64,000 nucleotides of DNA from JAGPUQ01 sp050179115 (lineage in GTDB: Bacteria > Pseudomonadota > Gammaproteobacteria > Pseudomonadales > Porticoccaceae), in assembly GCA_050179115.1 (NCBI GenBank), contig JBFXFL010000002.1:90346-154345 (forward strand), read 5' to 3'. The notes under the pieces were generated by a model that saw only the letters and a list, made by a program, of their open reading frames with translations, was not told where the DNA came from and did not search any database. This document shows positions 38,007 through 47,401 of this stretch, piece by piece. Each line of letters opens with the position of its first letter. Position 1 is the first letter of the stretch. Position numbers and translations under genes: made by a program.

Positions 38007-39772
38007 CGCGCCGGGCGCCGCAGCAGCGCAAAATCGAATACTGGCGTTACCTCAGCCTGATGGTAGCCTTGGGCTCGTTGCCGATAGCGGTGTTGTGGCA
38101 CACCGCCGGTCTGCAAGTATTCGAGCACAGCGACAAGGGCGCCCGCTTTCTGCAGATCCAGGGCGATGCCCGCACGCTGCGGGTCCGACCGGTTCCCGCT
38201 TATCGGGGCCTGATTACCGATCGCCATGGCGAGCCGCTGGCAGTGAGCACTGCCGTGGTGACGCTGTGGGCGAATCCGAAGGAGCTCCTGGAGAGCGGCA
38301 AGAGCCTTGAGCCCCTGGCGCGGCGGCTCGGCGTGCCCCTGGCGAAATTGCGGGAGAGCCTGGATCGCAATGCCAAACGCGAATTCATGTTCCTGGCGCG
38401 GCGGTTGACGCCCGCCGAAGCGAATCCGGTTCTCGATCTGAAACTCAAGGGCGTCTACGGACGCGACGAGTACAAGCGCTACTACCCCGCGGGCGAGGTC
38501 GCCGCGCAACTGGTCGGGATCACCAATGTCGACGACAGGGGGCAAGAGGGACTCGAACTGGCCTATGACCAATGGCTCGCGGGAGTGCCGGGCGAGCGCC
38601 GCGTCCTCCAGGACCGCAATACACGGGTTATCAAGGATCTGGAGCTCATCCGCAGCGAAAAACCGGGCAACGACCTCGCGCTCTCCATAGACCTACGCCT
38701 CCAGTACCTGGCTTATCGTGAGTTGCGCGCCGCGCTGGAAGAACATCGTGCCGCGAGCGGATCTGTGGTGATGCTGAATGCCCGCACCGGTGAAGTGCTG
38801 GCGATGGTGAGCCAGCCCTCCTTCAATCCCAATGCGCGCGGCGCGGGCGAGGTCAGTGCGCAGCGCAATCGGCCGGTCACCGACCTGATCGAGCCGGGTT
38901 CGGTGATGAAGCCGTTCACCCTGGTGGCGGCATTGGAAAGTGGACGGTTCCGGCCGGATACCCCGGTGGACACGGCGCCGGGCTACGTTCGCTTCGGCAG
39001 CAAGACCTACAGGGATCCCCACAGCTACGGGTTGCTGGATCTTACCGGTGTACTGGCCAAATCGAGCCAGGTGGGCACTACCAAAGTCGCCATGACCCTG
39101 GACCCCGAAAGTATCCGCAACGTGTTCGACCGGGTGGGCATTGGCCAGAGTCCCGGCACCGGGTTTCCGGGCGAAGGCCCCGGCGACCTGCCGAGCCGGC
39201 GCAAATGGGCGTCGGTGGAGCATGCGTCCCTGGCGTTTGGCTACGGTCTGACGGTGAGTCCGTTGCAGTTGGCGGGCGCCTATCTCGTGCTCGCGAATGG
39301 CGGCGTGCGCCGGCCTGTGACCTTGCTGCGCCAGGAACCGGGCGCATCCCTGCCGGCGGGCAAGCGTGTCATCGAAGCGAAGATCGCCGACGAAATTCGC
39401 GTCATGCTGAGGGCCGTGGTCGAGCATGGCACAGGTAAGCGCGCGGGGATTCCCGTTTACGCTTCGGCGGGCAAGACCGGGACCACCCACAAAGTCGGAA
39501 CTGGCGGCTATCAGGCGCATCGTTACGTATCGCTGTTTGCCGGCATGGCTCCGGCCGACAATCCCGAACTGGTGACGGTGGTGGTGGTCGACGACCCTCA
39601 GACAGGGGGTTACTTCGGCGGCGCGGTCGCCGCGCCGGTGTTCGCCCGGGTTACCTCTGCGGCACTGCGCCTGCTGGCCGTACAGCCCCCGCTTCCCGAG
39701 GGGCCGCGGTCGGATGGGGTTGCCGATCTGACCGCCAGAGCCGCCAAGCGGACCGGGGTAGGTGCAGGGTGA
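38003..39772 (+). CDS. ftsI: Penicillin-binding protein 3, septal transpeptidase
   Basis: FtsI cross-links septal peptidoglycan together with FtsW. The 589-residue protein has one membrane helix (about 17-35), a pedestal domain with YRGLITDRHGEPLAVS, and a transpeptidase domain with SVMK (Ser300, Lys303) and KTG (from Lys491). The second motif reads SSQ (354-356) where E. coli has SSN. ATG 38003 overlaps ftsL; its stop overlaps murE. Identity is certain from motifs and context. Confidence 0.97.
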   Translation: MTRRAPQQRKIEYWRYLSLMVALGSLPIAVLWHTAGLQVFEHSDKGARFLQIQGDARTLRVRPVPAYRGLITDRHGEPLAVSTAVVTLWANPKELLESGKSLEPLARRLGVPLAKLRESLDRNAKREFMFLARRLTPAEANPVLDLKLKGVYGRDEYKRYYPAGEVAAQLVGITNVDDRGQEGLELAYDQWLAGVPGERRVLQDRNTRVIKDLELIRSEKPGNDLALSIDLRLQYLAYRELRAALEEHRAASGSVVMLNARTGEVLAMVSQPSFNPNARGAGEVSAQRNRPVTDLIEPGSVMKPFTLVAALESGRFRPDTPVDTAPGYVRFGSKTYRDPHSYGLLDLTGVLAKSSQVGTTKVAMTLDPESIRNVFDRVGIGQSPGTGFPGEGPGDLPSRRKWASVEHASLAFGYGLTVSPLQLAGAYLVLANGGVRRPVTLLRQEPGASLPAGKRVIEAKIADEIRVMLRAVVEHGTGKRAGIPVYASAGKTGTTHKVGTGGYQAHRYVSLFAGMAPADNPELVTVVVVDDPQTGGYFGGAVAAPVFARVTSAALRLLAVQPPLPEGPRSDGVADLTARAAKRTGVGAG

Positions 39773-41301
39773 TGGCCGCACCGCGCCACGACGGCGATAT
39801 GCGGCTGGCCGACCTGCTGGCTGATCCCGCGCTGCCCGGTGCCGTAACGGGGCTCCGGGTTCGGGGGCTCACGCTCGACAGCCGCAGCGTCGTGCCCGGT
39901 GATATCTTTCTTGCCCTGCCCGGGACTCGTCGGGATGGCCGCGATTTCATCGCCGCGGCGGCGGCGGCCGGCGCGGTTGCCGTGCTGGCGGAGGAGCAGG
40001 GCCTGGCCGCGTACACCGACCTGCGGTCGGCGATCCGGATTCCGGTGGTCCCGGTGCCCGGGCTGGCGGCGCGGATCAGCGCCATTGCCGGGCGCTTTTA
40101 CGGCGAGCCCGGCGCGGCACTGACCATCACGGGGGTCACCGGCACCAACGGCAAGACCACCTGCACCCACTTGTTGGCGCAGCTGTTTGCATTGCTGGAA
40201 GCACCGGCCGGCGTCATCGGAACACTGGGCGCCGGGGTGCTGGACGGTCCCGTTGCGCTGGCCGACACCGGCGTGACGACGCCGGATGCCATCGTCACAC
40301 AGCGGCTGTTGGCGGAATTCCGGGACCAGGGTGTACACCGGGTGGCCATGGAAGTCTCGTCCCACAGCCTGGATCAGCAGCGGGTGGCGGGGGTGCCCAT
40401 GCACACCGCCGTGTTCACCAATCTGAGCCGGGATCATCTCGACTACCACGGCGACATGACGGCCTATCGCGCGGCCAAGGCGCGCCTGTTCCGGCAGCCC
40501 GGGTTGGCAAACGCCGTCATCAACCTGGATGACCCGGCTGGCGCCGAACTGCTTGGCGCATTGCCGGCCGGAGTTGTCGGCTACGGCTATTCCGCACAGG
40601 GCGGCGGCGCCGCGCTGCGGGCGCTCGACGCGCAGTTCAGCGCCGCAGGCGTGCGCGCCCGGGTGGTCGCGCCCTGGGGCGAGGGCACGCTGGTCAGTGC
40701 GCTGTCGGGCGGCTTCAACCTTGCCAATCTGCTGGCGGTGATCGGCGCGGCCTGCGTTCAGGGTTTCGAGCTGGCCGCCGTACTGGCTGCGGTTCCGCAA
40801 CTGCGGGCCGCTCCCGGGCGCATGCAGTCGGTCGGTGGTGCCGAGGGTCCGCGGGTGGTGGTCGATTATGCGCACACGCCGGACGCACTCGAACAGGTAT
40901 TGGCCGCACTGCGCGCAAGTGTCGCCGGCGGGCGGCTGTGGTGTGTGTTCGGCTGCGGCGGCGAGCGCGATCGCGGCAAGCGCCCCGGCATGGGTGCGAT
41001 CGCGGTGGCGGGCGCGGACCTGGTGGTGGTGACCAGCGACAATCCGCGCGGCGAGGATCCCGACGCCATCATCGCCGAGATTCTGAGCGGTGTGGCCGCC
41101 AATCAACGCGACCGCCTTTTGGTGATCCCCGAGCGCAGGGCGGCCATCGCGCGGGCCATCGCCGCTGCCGACCCCGCCGATATCGTACTGATTGCCGGCA
41201 AGGGGCACGAAACCTGGCAGGAAATTGCCGGCGTGCGCTGGCCCTGCGACGACGCCGCCGAAGCGCGTCGCGCGCTCGCCGCGCGGGTGGGCCGGTCATG
41301 A
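39769..41301 (+). CDS. murE: UDP-MurNAc-L-Ala-D-Glu:meso-diaminopimelate ligase
   Basis: MurE adds the third stem-peptide residue to the peptidoglycan precursor in the cytoplasm. The 510-residue protein has the ATP loop GVTGTNGKTTCTH, HLDYHGDM, and DNPR in TSDNPRGEDP, the signature for meso-diaminopimelate rather than lysine. GTG 39769 and ATG 39772 are adjacent possible starts overlapping the ftsI stop. It is followed by murF with ATGA overlap. Confidence 0.97.
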   Translation: MMAAPRHDGDMRLADLLADPALPGAVTGLRVRGLTLDSRSVVPGDIFLALPGTRRDGRDFIAAAAAAGAVAVLAEEQGLAAYTDLRSAIRIPVVPVPGLAARISAIAGRFYGEPGAALTITGVTGTNGKTTCTHLLAQLFALLEAPAGVIGTLGAGVLDGPVALADTGVTTPDAIVTQRLLAEFRDQGVHRVAMEVSSHSLDQQRVAGVPMHTAVFTNLSRDHLDYHGDMTAYRAAKARLFRQPGLANAVINLDDPAGAELLGALPAGVVGYGYSAQGGGAALRALDAQFSAAGVRARVVAPWGEGTLVSALSGGFNLANLLAVIGAACVQGFELAAVLAAVPQLRAAPGRMQSVGGAEGPRVVVDYAHTPDALEQVLAALRASVAGGRLWCVFGCGGERDRGKRPGMGAIAVAGADLVVVTSDNPRGEDPDAIIAEILSGVAANQRDRLLVIPERRAAIARAIAAADPADIVLIAGKGHETWQEIAGVRWPCDDAAEARRALAARVGRS

Positions 41302-42686
41302 CCGTGCGCCCGCTGACCCTGTCGGAAGCCGCCGCGGCGTTCGGCGGCACCCTCATGTACCCCGATTGTCACTTCCAGCGCGTTGCGACCGACACCCGCC
41401 AGTTGCGCGGGGGCGAGTTGTTCGTGGCACTGCGGGGTGAGCGCTTCGACGCCCATCAGTTTCTTGCCGAAGCCGCCGCGCAGGCCTGCGGACTGGTGGT
41501 CACCCGGGCCGACAAGCACCTGAAGCTCCCGCAATGGATCGTGCCGGATACCGATGAGGCCTTGGGTCAACTCGCGTCCCTGGCGCGCGATCAGTTCGAC
41601 GGCCCGGTGATCGCGATCACCGGCAGCAGCGGCAAGACCACCGTAAAAGAGATGACGGCAGCCATCCTGCGCGGTCTGGGACCGGTGCTGGCGACGCGCG
41701 GCAACCTCAACAACCATATCGGGTTGCCGCTTACCCTGCTGGGCAGCGAGCCCGAGCATCGCTTCGCGGTGCTCGAAATGGGCGCCAGTGCCGCCGGCGA
41801 AATTGCCTGGCTGGGCAGCATCGCGCGCCCGACGGTGGCACTGATCACCAATGTGCTGCCCGCCCATGTCGCCGGCTTCGGTTCCCTGGCCGGGGTGGCC
41901 GCAGCCAAGGGCGAGATCTACGCCGCGCTGGGGGCCAAGGGCACCGCAGTGCTCAACCTGGATATCGATTCCCGCTGGCTGAGCGAGTGGCGCGCCAGCT
42001 TGCCGTGCCTCGAAGTGCTGACATTCAGCCTCACGCGGCCGGACGCCGATGTCGGTGCAAAAGCCATCGCGATCGACACCGAAGGCTGCGCCAGCTTCAG
42101 GCTGCGTACTCCGCTGGGCGAGACCGCCATCCGCTTGCAGGTCGCCGGCCGCCACAATGTCGCCAACGCCCTTGCCGCCGCGACCTGTGCGCTTGCGGCC
42201 GGCGCCGGCCTGGATGCCATGGCGGCGGGCTTGCGAGCGGTGCTGCCGGCACCCGGGCGCATGCAGACCCGCCGTGGACGCAACGGCGCCCGGGTGATCG
42301 ATGACAGCTACAACGCCAACCCCGGTTCGGTGAAAGCCGCTCTGGATGCGCTCGCGAACTTTCCCGGGCGGCGCTTGCTGGTGCTGGGCGATATGGCGGA
42401 GCTGGGCAAGGACGCCCAGGCCCTGCACCGCGAAGTGGGTGCTTACGCCGCGGCACGGGGTATCGATGCGCTCTACGCCTGCGGACCCCTGAGCGCGCTG
42501 GCGGCTGCGACCTTTGGCGCCGGCGGCCGCGCCTTTGCGGACAAAACCACGCTGACGCAGGCACTGATCGACCTCCTTGCCCCGGACACCACGGTGCTCG
42601 TCAAGGGCTCGCGTTCGGCCGGGATGGAAGACGTTGCGCGTCAACTCGATGCTGGGGAGGAAGCCGGTGCTGCTCTGGTTAAGTGA
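41298..42686 (+). CDS. murF: UDP-MurNAc-tripeptide:D-Ala-D-Ala ligase
   Basis: MurF adds the D-Ala-D-Ala dipeptide made by Ddl, completing the cytoplasmic pentapeptide precursor. The 462-residue protein has the ATP loop ITGSSGKTTVKEM, the Mur-ligase segment NNHIGLPLTLL, EMGAS, and the C-terminal DDSYNANPGSVKAAL. ATG 41298 overlaps the murE stop. Its 3' end overlaps the mraY start by 20 bp. Confidence 0.97.
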   Translation: MTVRPLTLSEAAAAFGGTLMYPDCHFQRVATDTRQLRGGELFVALRGERFDAHQFLAEAAAQACGLVVTRADKHLKLPQWIVPDTDEALGQLASLARDQFDGPVIAITGSSGKTTVKEMTAAILRGLGPVLATRGNLNNHIGLPLTLLGSEPEHRFAVLEMGASAAGEIAWLGSIARPTVALITNVLPAHVAGFGSLAGVAAAKGEIYAALGAKGTAVLNLDIDSRWLSEWRASLPCLEVLTFSLTRPDADVGAKAIAIDTEGCASFRLRTPLGETAIRLQVAGRHNVANALAAATCALAAGAGLDAMAAGLRAVLPAPGRMQTRRGRNGARVIDDSYNANPGSVKAALDALANFPGRRLLVLGDMAELGKDAQALHREVGAYAAARGIDALYACGPLSALAAATFGAGGRAFADKTTLTQALIDLLAPDTTVLVKGSRSAGMEDVARQLDAGEEAGAALVK

Positions 42687-43749
42687 TTATCTGGCCCAGT
42701 ATTACCGCGGTTTTGGCGTGTTTCACTACCTCACGCTGCGGGCCATCATGGGCGCGCTGACGGCGCTGGGCATTTCGCTGCTGCTGGGTCCGGGCGTGAT
42801 CCGTCGCCTCAACGCATTGCAGATCGGCCAGGCGGTACGCAGCGACGGGCCGCAGTCGCACCTGAGCAAATCCGGCACGCCCACGATGGGGGGTGCGCTC
42901 ATCCTGCTGGCGATTTTCGCCAGTGCCCTGCTCTGGTCCGATCTCGGCAATCGCTATGTCTGGACGGTGCTGCTGGTGACCTTCGCCTTTGGCGCCATCG
43001 GCTGGGTGGACGACTATCGCAAGGTGGTAGCGCGCAACTCGCGCGGACTGCCGGCACGCTGGAAATACCTCTGGCAGTCGCTGGCGGGTTTGGCGGCGGC
43101 GCTGTTTCTGTATTACAGCGCGCAGTCCCCGGCGGCGACGCAACTGATCGTGCCCTTCTTCAAGCAGGTGAGCTGGGATATGGGCTGGGGCTACCTCCTG
43201 CTCACCTACTTCGTGATCGTGGGTGCCAGCAACGCGGTCAATCTGACCGACGGCCTCGATGGCCTGGCGATCATGCCCACGGTGCTGGTCGGCGGCGCGC
43301 TGGGGCTGTTCGCCTACCTGGTCGGGCACGCGGAGTTTGCCCAGTATCTGCATGTCCCTTTCATTCTCGGTGCCGGCGAGCTGGTGGTGTTTTGCGCCGC
43401 GCTGGTGGGCGCCGGGCTCGGCTTCCTGTGGTTCAACACCTATCCGGCGCAGATCTTCATGGGCGACGTCGGCGCGCTGGCGCTGGGCGCCGCGCTCGGC
43501 GTGATCGCGGTGATCGTGCGCCACGAAATCGTGCTGTTCATCATGGGCGGTATCTTTGTGCTGGAGACGGTGTCGGTCATCCTCCAGGTGGCGTCCTACA
43601 AGCTCACCGGCAAGCGCATCTTCCGCATGGCGCCCATTCACCATCATTTCGAACTCAAGGGCTGGCCCGAGCCGCGGGTGATCGTCCGCTTCTGGATCAT
43701 CACCCTGATTCTGGTGCTGGTCGGTCTTGCCACGCTGAAGCTGCGCTGA
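42667..43749 (+). CDS. mraY: Phospho-MurNAc-pentapeptide translocase
   Basis: MraY transfers phospho-MurNAc-pentapeptide to undecaprenyl phosphate, making lipid I at the inner membrane. The product is 360 residues, the same as E. coli, with about ten membrane segments. Diagnostic motifs are SGTPTMGG, the metal-binding VDDYRKV, NLTDGLDGLA and PIHHHFE. GTG 42667 (MLLWLSDYLAQYY) matches the E. coli N-terminus and lies within the end of murF. Confidence 0.97.
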   Translation: MLLWLSDYLAQYYRGFGVFHYLTLRAIMGALTALGISLLLGPGVIRRLNALQIGQAVRSDGPQSHLSKSGTPTMGGALILLAIFASALLWSDLGNRYVWTVLLVTFAFGAIGWVDDYRKVVARNSRGLPARWKYLWQSLAGLAAALFLYYSAQSPAATQLIVPFFKQVSWDMGWGYLLLTYFVIVGASNAVNLTDGLDGLAIMPTVLVGGALGLFAYLVGHAEFAQYLHVPFILGAGELVVFCAALVGAGLGFLWFNTYPAQIFMGDVGALALGAALGVIAVIVRHEIVLFIMGGIFVLETVSVILQVASYKLTGKRIFRMAPIHHHFELKGWPEPRVIVRFWIITLILVLVGLATLKLR

Positions 43750-43756
43750 TACCGAT

Positions 43757-45106
43757 ATGGCCAGAGCCTTGCCCGCCAATGATCAGCGCACCGTGGTAGC
43801 CGGACTCGGTGCCACCGGCCTGTCGGTGGCCCGCCACCTGGCCGCGCAAGGCGAGATTTTTGCCGTGGTGGACACCCGCACCGCGCCGCCCGGCCTCGCC
43901 GCGCTGGCCGCGGAATTTCCCGAGGTTCCGGTGTTCCTCGGCGGTCTGGATGCCGAATTGCTCGCCCGCGCCACGCGCATCATCCTGAGTCCGGGGCTCG
44001 CATTGGCGGAGCCCGCGCTGGCCGCCGCTGCCGCGGTCGGGACCGAGATCATCGGGGACATCGAGTTGTTTGCCCGTGCGGCGCGGGCGCCGATCATCGC
44101 CATCACCGGTTCGAACGGCAAAAGCACGGTGACCGAACTGGTGGGCGCGATGGCGATCACGGCGGGCCGCCGGGTCGCGGTAGGCGGCAATCTGGGGACT
44201 CCGGCGCTCGATCTGCTGGACGACGATACCGAGCTCTATGTGCTGGAGCTTTCCAGCTTTCAGCTTGAAACCACAAAGGTATTGGGCGCCGCAGTTGCAA
44301 CCGTGCTCAACATAAGTCCCGATCATCTGGATCGTTACCCCGATCTGGCGGCGTATCGCAGCGCCAAACAACGTATTTTCCGCGGCGCGCGGCACATCGT
44401 CTGCAATCGCGACGACCCGCAGTCCACGCCCCCGGACGCGATTCGCGCACCCTGTTCGAGCTTCGGACTCGGGCAGCCCCCGGGTGACGGCTTCGGATTG
44501 GCGATGGATGGGGATCGTCAATGGCTCGCCTTGGGATCGACACTGCTGGTGCCGGTCGACGAGATCGGCCTCAAGGGCCGTCACAACATCGCCAATGCGC
44601 TCGCCGCGCTGGCCCTCGGGCGCGCCGCCGGTCTGCCCATGGCGTCGATGGTCACCGCCCTGCGCAGCTTCACGGGTCTGCCGCATCGCTGTCAGCAGGT
44701 GCTGGCGCGCGATGGCATTACCTGGATCGACGATTCAAAAGCCACCAATGTGGGCGCCGCCGTCGCGGCTATCGAAGGTCTCGCCGGGGCGGCGCCCAAC
44801 CTGATATGGATCGCCGGCGGGCAGGGCAAGGGCCAGACCTTCGCGGCGCTGGCGGCGGTGCTTCCCGGGCGGGTGCGCAAGGCCGTGCTCCTGGGTGAAG
44901 ACGCCGATCGGATAGAGACGGCGATCGCCGGGCGCGTGCCGGTGACGCGCGTGGCGTCGATGGCGGCGGCCGTTGCGGCGGCGCGCGCGGCGGCCCGGCC
45001 CGGCGACTGCGTGCTGCTCTCGCCGGCCTGCGCCAGCTTTGACATGTTTGCGAACTACGCCGACCGCGGCGATCAGTTCGCGCGCGCCGCGCGGGCACTG
45101 CCATGA
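43757..45106 (+). CDS. murD: UDP-MurNAc-L-alanine:D-glutamate ligase
   Basis: MurD adds D-glutamate to UDP-MurNAc-L-Ala. The 449-residue protein has an N-terminal UDP-binding region with GLGATGLSVARHL, the ATP loop ITGSNGKSTVTEL (about 117-129), ELSSFQLETT, and IDDSKATN. ATG 43757 follows mraY by 7 bp. The ftsW start overlaps its stop as ATGA. Confidence 0.97.
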   Translation: MARALPANDQRTVVAGLGATGLSVARHLAAQGEIFAVVDTRTAPPGLAALAAEFPEVPVFLGGLDAELLARATRIILSPGLALAEPALAAAAAVGTEIIGDIELFARAARAPIIAITGSNGKSTVTELVGAMAITAGRRVAVGGNLGTPALDLLDDDTELYVLELSSFQLETTKVLGAAVATVLNISPDHLDRYPDLAAYRSAKQRIFRGARHIVCNRDDPQSTPPDAIRAPCSSFGLGQPPGDGFGLAMDGDRQWLALGSTLLVPVDEIGLKGRHNIANALAALALGRAAGLPMASMVTALRSFTGLPHRCQQVLARDGITWIDDSKATNVGAAVAAIEGLAGAAPNLIWIAGGQGKGQTFAALAAVLPGRVRKAVLLGEDADRIETAIAGRVPVTRVASMAAAVAAARAAARPGDCVLLSPACASFDMFANYADRGDQFARAARALP

Positions 45107-46344
45107 AAACGGCTGGGCAGGGGGAAAATCGTGACGGCGCGGCGTTCAAGGCGCAGGTGCTCCAGCAGGTGGGTAAATGGCTTCCGGTCGGGTCTCCACT
45201 GCTCCCGCGCGGCCTCGATCCCTGGCTCGCCGGCAGTGTGCTGGCGCTGCTCTCGCTGGGGTTGGTGATGGTCGCGTCGGCCTCCATCGGGCTCGCCACC
45301 GGCGCCGGCGACGCGCTGTTCTTTGTCAAGCGGCATCTGCTGTACCTGGGTCTGGCGGGCCTGCTCGCCGTTGTCGTGCTGCGGGTTCCGCTGGCATGGT
45401 GGTACGCCCAGAGCGCCACGCTGCTGATCGTCGCGGTGGTGCTGCTGGCGATGGTGCTGATTCCCGGCATTGGTCGTGAAGTCAACGGCAGTCGCCGCTG
45501 GCTGGCGCTGGGATCGTTTTCCTTTCAGGTGGCAGAGTTTGCCAAGCTCGCCATGGTGGTGTTCACCGCCGCCTACCTGCAACGCCGGCAATTGCACCTG
45601 CGGGAGGAGTGGCAGGATTTCGCCAAGCCCCTCGCGATTCTCGGTGTGCTGGCGGTGCTGATGTTGCTGCAGCCCGACCTGGGCTCCATCGTGGTGATCG
45701 CGGCGACCATCGTGATGATGCTGTTTCTCGCCGGTGTGCGCCTGGGGCAGTTTTTCCTGCTGATGTCGTTCGGTGCCGCGGCGCTCGCGGCTCTCGTGCT
45801 GTATTCGCCCTATCGGGCGCAGCGCCTGGTGGCCTATCTCGATCCCTGGGCGGACCAGTACGACAGCGGCTATCAACTGACGCAGTCGCTGATCGCGTTC
45901 GGGCGCGGCGGCTGGTTCGGCGTGGGTCTGGGCAACAGCGTACAGAAAGCGCTGTATCTGCCGGAAGCCCACACCGACTTTATCTTTGCGATCTTCGCCG
46001 AGGAATTCGGCTGGCTCGGTGTGGTGGCGGTAGTGCTGGTGTTCTCGCTGCTGGTGGCGCGCTGCTTTGCCTGCGCCCGCAGCGCGATGCAACGGCAGGA
46101 CTGGTTCGCAACCTACATTGCGTTTGGCGTCGGGATTCTGGTGGCGGGTCAGGCCTTCATCAATATCGGCGTCACGGCCGGGCTGCTCCCCACCAAAGGA
46201 CTCACCCTGCCGCTGGTGAGCTATGGCGGCAGCAGTCTGCTGGCGTCCAGTGCCATGGTGGCGCTGGTGCTGCGCATCGGTGCCGAGATGGAACAGCGCG
46301 CGGAAGTCGCGCGACAGGTGCGCCGTGAACGCAGTGGAGGTTAG
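45103..46344 (+). CDS. ftsW: Septal peptidoglycan glycosyltransferase FtsW
   Basis: FtsW is the SEDS glycosyltransferase that works with FtsI to build the septum. The 413-residue protein has a roughly 40-residue cytoplasmic N-terminus, then about ten membrane segments, with GSFSFQVAEFAKLAMV, GRGGWFGVGLGNSVQK, LPEAHTDFIFA and TKGLTLPLVSYGGSSL. ATG 45103 overlaps murD; murG starts inside its last codons. Confidence 0.97.
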   Translation: MKTAGQGENRDGAAFKAQVLQQVGKWLPVGSPLLPRGLDPWLAGSVLALLSLGLVMVASASIGLATGAGDALFFVKRHLLYLGLAGLLAVVVLRVPLAWWYAQSATLLIVAVVLLAMVLIPGIGREVNGSRRWLALGSFSFQVAEFAKLAMVVFTAAYLQRRQLHLREEWQDFAKPLAILGVLAVLMLLQPDLGSIVVIAATIVMMLFLAGVRLGQFFLLMSFGAAALAALVLYSPYRAQRLVAYLDPWADQYDSGYQLTQSLIAFGRGGWFGVGLGNSVQKALYLPEAHTDFIFAIFAEEFGWLGVVAVVLVFSLLVARCFACARSAMQRQDWFATYIAFGVGILVAGQAFINIGVTAGLLPTKGLTLPLVSYGGSSLLASSAMVALVLRIGAEMEQRAEVARQVRRERSGG

Positions 46345-47401
46345 GCGGGTGCTGATCATGGCGGGCGGTACCGGTGGCCATGTGTTCCCTGCCCTTGCGG
46401 TGGCCGACGAACTGCGCGCGCGTGGCTGCGAGGTGCACTGGCTGGGTACGCGCCGCGGCATCGAGGCACGACTGGTGCCGGAGCGCGGTTACCCGATCCA
46501 TTTTCTCAAGGTCTCGGGGCTGCGGGGTGTGGGCATGCGGGCGCGGCTGCGTGGCTTTCTGGGTCTCGTCATCGCTGCTGTGCAGGCGTTGGCCGCGGTG
46601 CGCCGGCTGCGGCCCCAGGTGGTGCTCGGGTTTGGCGGCTTTGCGGCGGGTCCGGGCGGGATCGCCGCGCGGGCATTGGGAATTCCCCTGGTCATTCACG
46701 AACAGAATGCGATCGCCGGCACTACCAACCGGCTGCTGGCGCGGCTTGCGACCCGGGTACTGGGCGCATTTCCGGGAGTGCTGCCGGGCGCGCGTCAGTG
46801 CGGCAATCCGGTGCGCGCCGCCATCGCGGCGCTGGCCGTGACGCCGGCAGACCGATCTCATCCAGGCCCCGCACACCTGCTGGTGCTCGGCGGCAGTCTG
46901 GGGGCACGTGCGCTCAACACCCTGGTGCCGGCGGCGTTGGCGCTGCTGCCCGCGGCGGCGCGTCCGGTGGTGCGCCATCAGTGCGGCGAGACCCATCTGG
47001 AGGCCGCGCGCGCCGCCTACCGCGACGCCGGCGTGGCCGCCGAGGTGGTGCCCTTCATCGCCGATATGGCGGCCGCCTATGGCTGGGCGGATTTCGCGGT
47101 CTGCCGCGCCGGAGCACTCACCGTCTCCGAGCTTGCCGCGGCGGGTTTGCCCGCCATTCTGGTGCCCTATCCCCATGCCATCGACGACCATCAGTACCAC
47201 AATGCCCGCTGGCTGGTGCAGGGCGGAGCGGCGCTGCTGTTCCGCGAAGAAACGCTCGACAGTGCGCAGTTGGCGGCGGCCATGACGGATCTGAGTACGG
47301 ATGCTCCGCGCCGGGCCGCCATGGGTGCGCAGGCGCGTGCCCTGGCGCTGCCCGATGCCGCCCAGGCGGTGGCCGCGGCCTGTCTGGAGGTGGCGCGATG
47401 A
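46325..47401 (+). CDS. murG: Lipid II synthase, UDP-GlcNAc transferase MurG
   Basis: MurG adds GlcNAc to lipid I on the inner face of the membrane, giving lipid II for FtsW and RodA. The 358-residue protein has MAGGTGGHVFPALAVA, the donor-side loop VLGGSLGAR, and the C-terminal CRAGALTVSELAAAG. I chose GTG 46325, overlapping ftsW by 20 bp; GTG 46349 would remove eight residues but keep the first motif. Confidence 0.96.
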   Translation: MNAVEVRRVLIMAGGTGGHVFPALAVADELRARGCEVHWLGTRRGIEARLVPERGYPIHFLKVSGLRGVGMRARLRGFLGLVIAAVQALAAVRRLRPQVVLGFGGFAAGPGGIAARALGIPLVIHEQNAIAGTTNRLLARLATRVLGAFPGVLPGARQCGNPVRAAIAALAVTPADRSHPGPAHLLVLGGSLGARALNTLVPAALALLPAAARPVVRHQCGETHLEAARAAYRDAGVAAEVVPFIADMAAAYGWADFAVCRAGALTVSELAAAGLPAILVPYPHAIDDHQYHNARWLVQGGAALLFREETLDSAQLAAAMTDLSTDAPRRAAMGAQARALALPDAAQAVAAACLEVAR

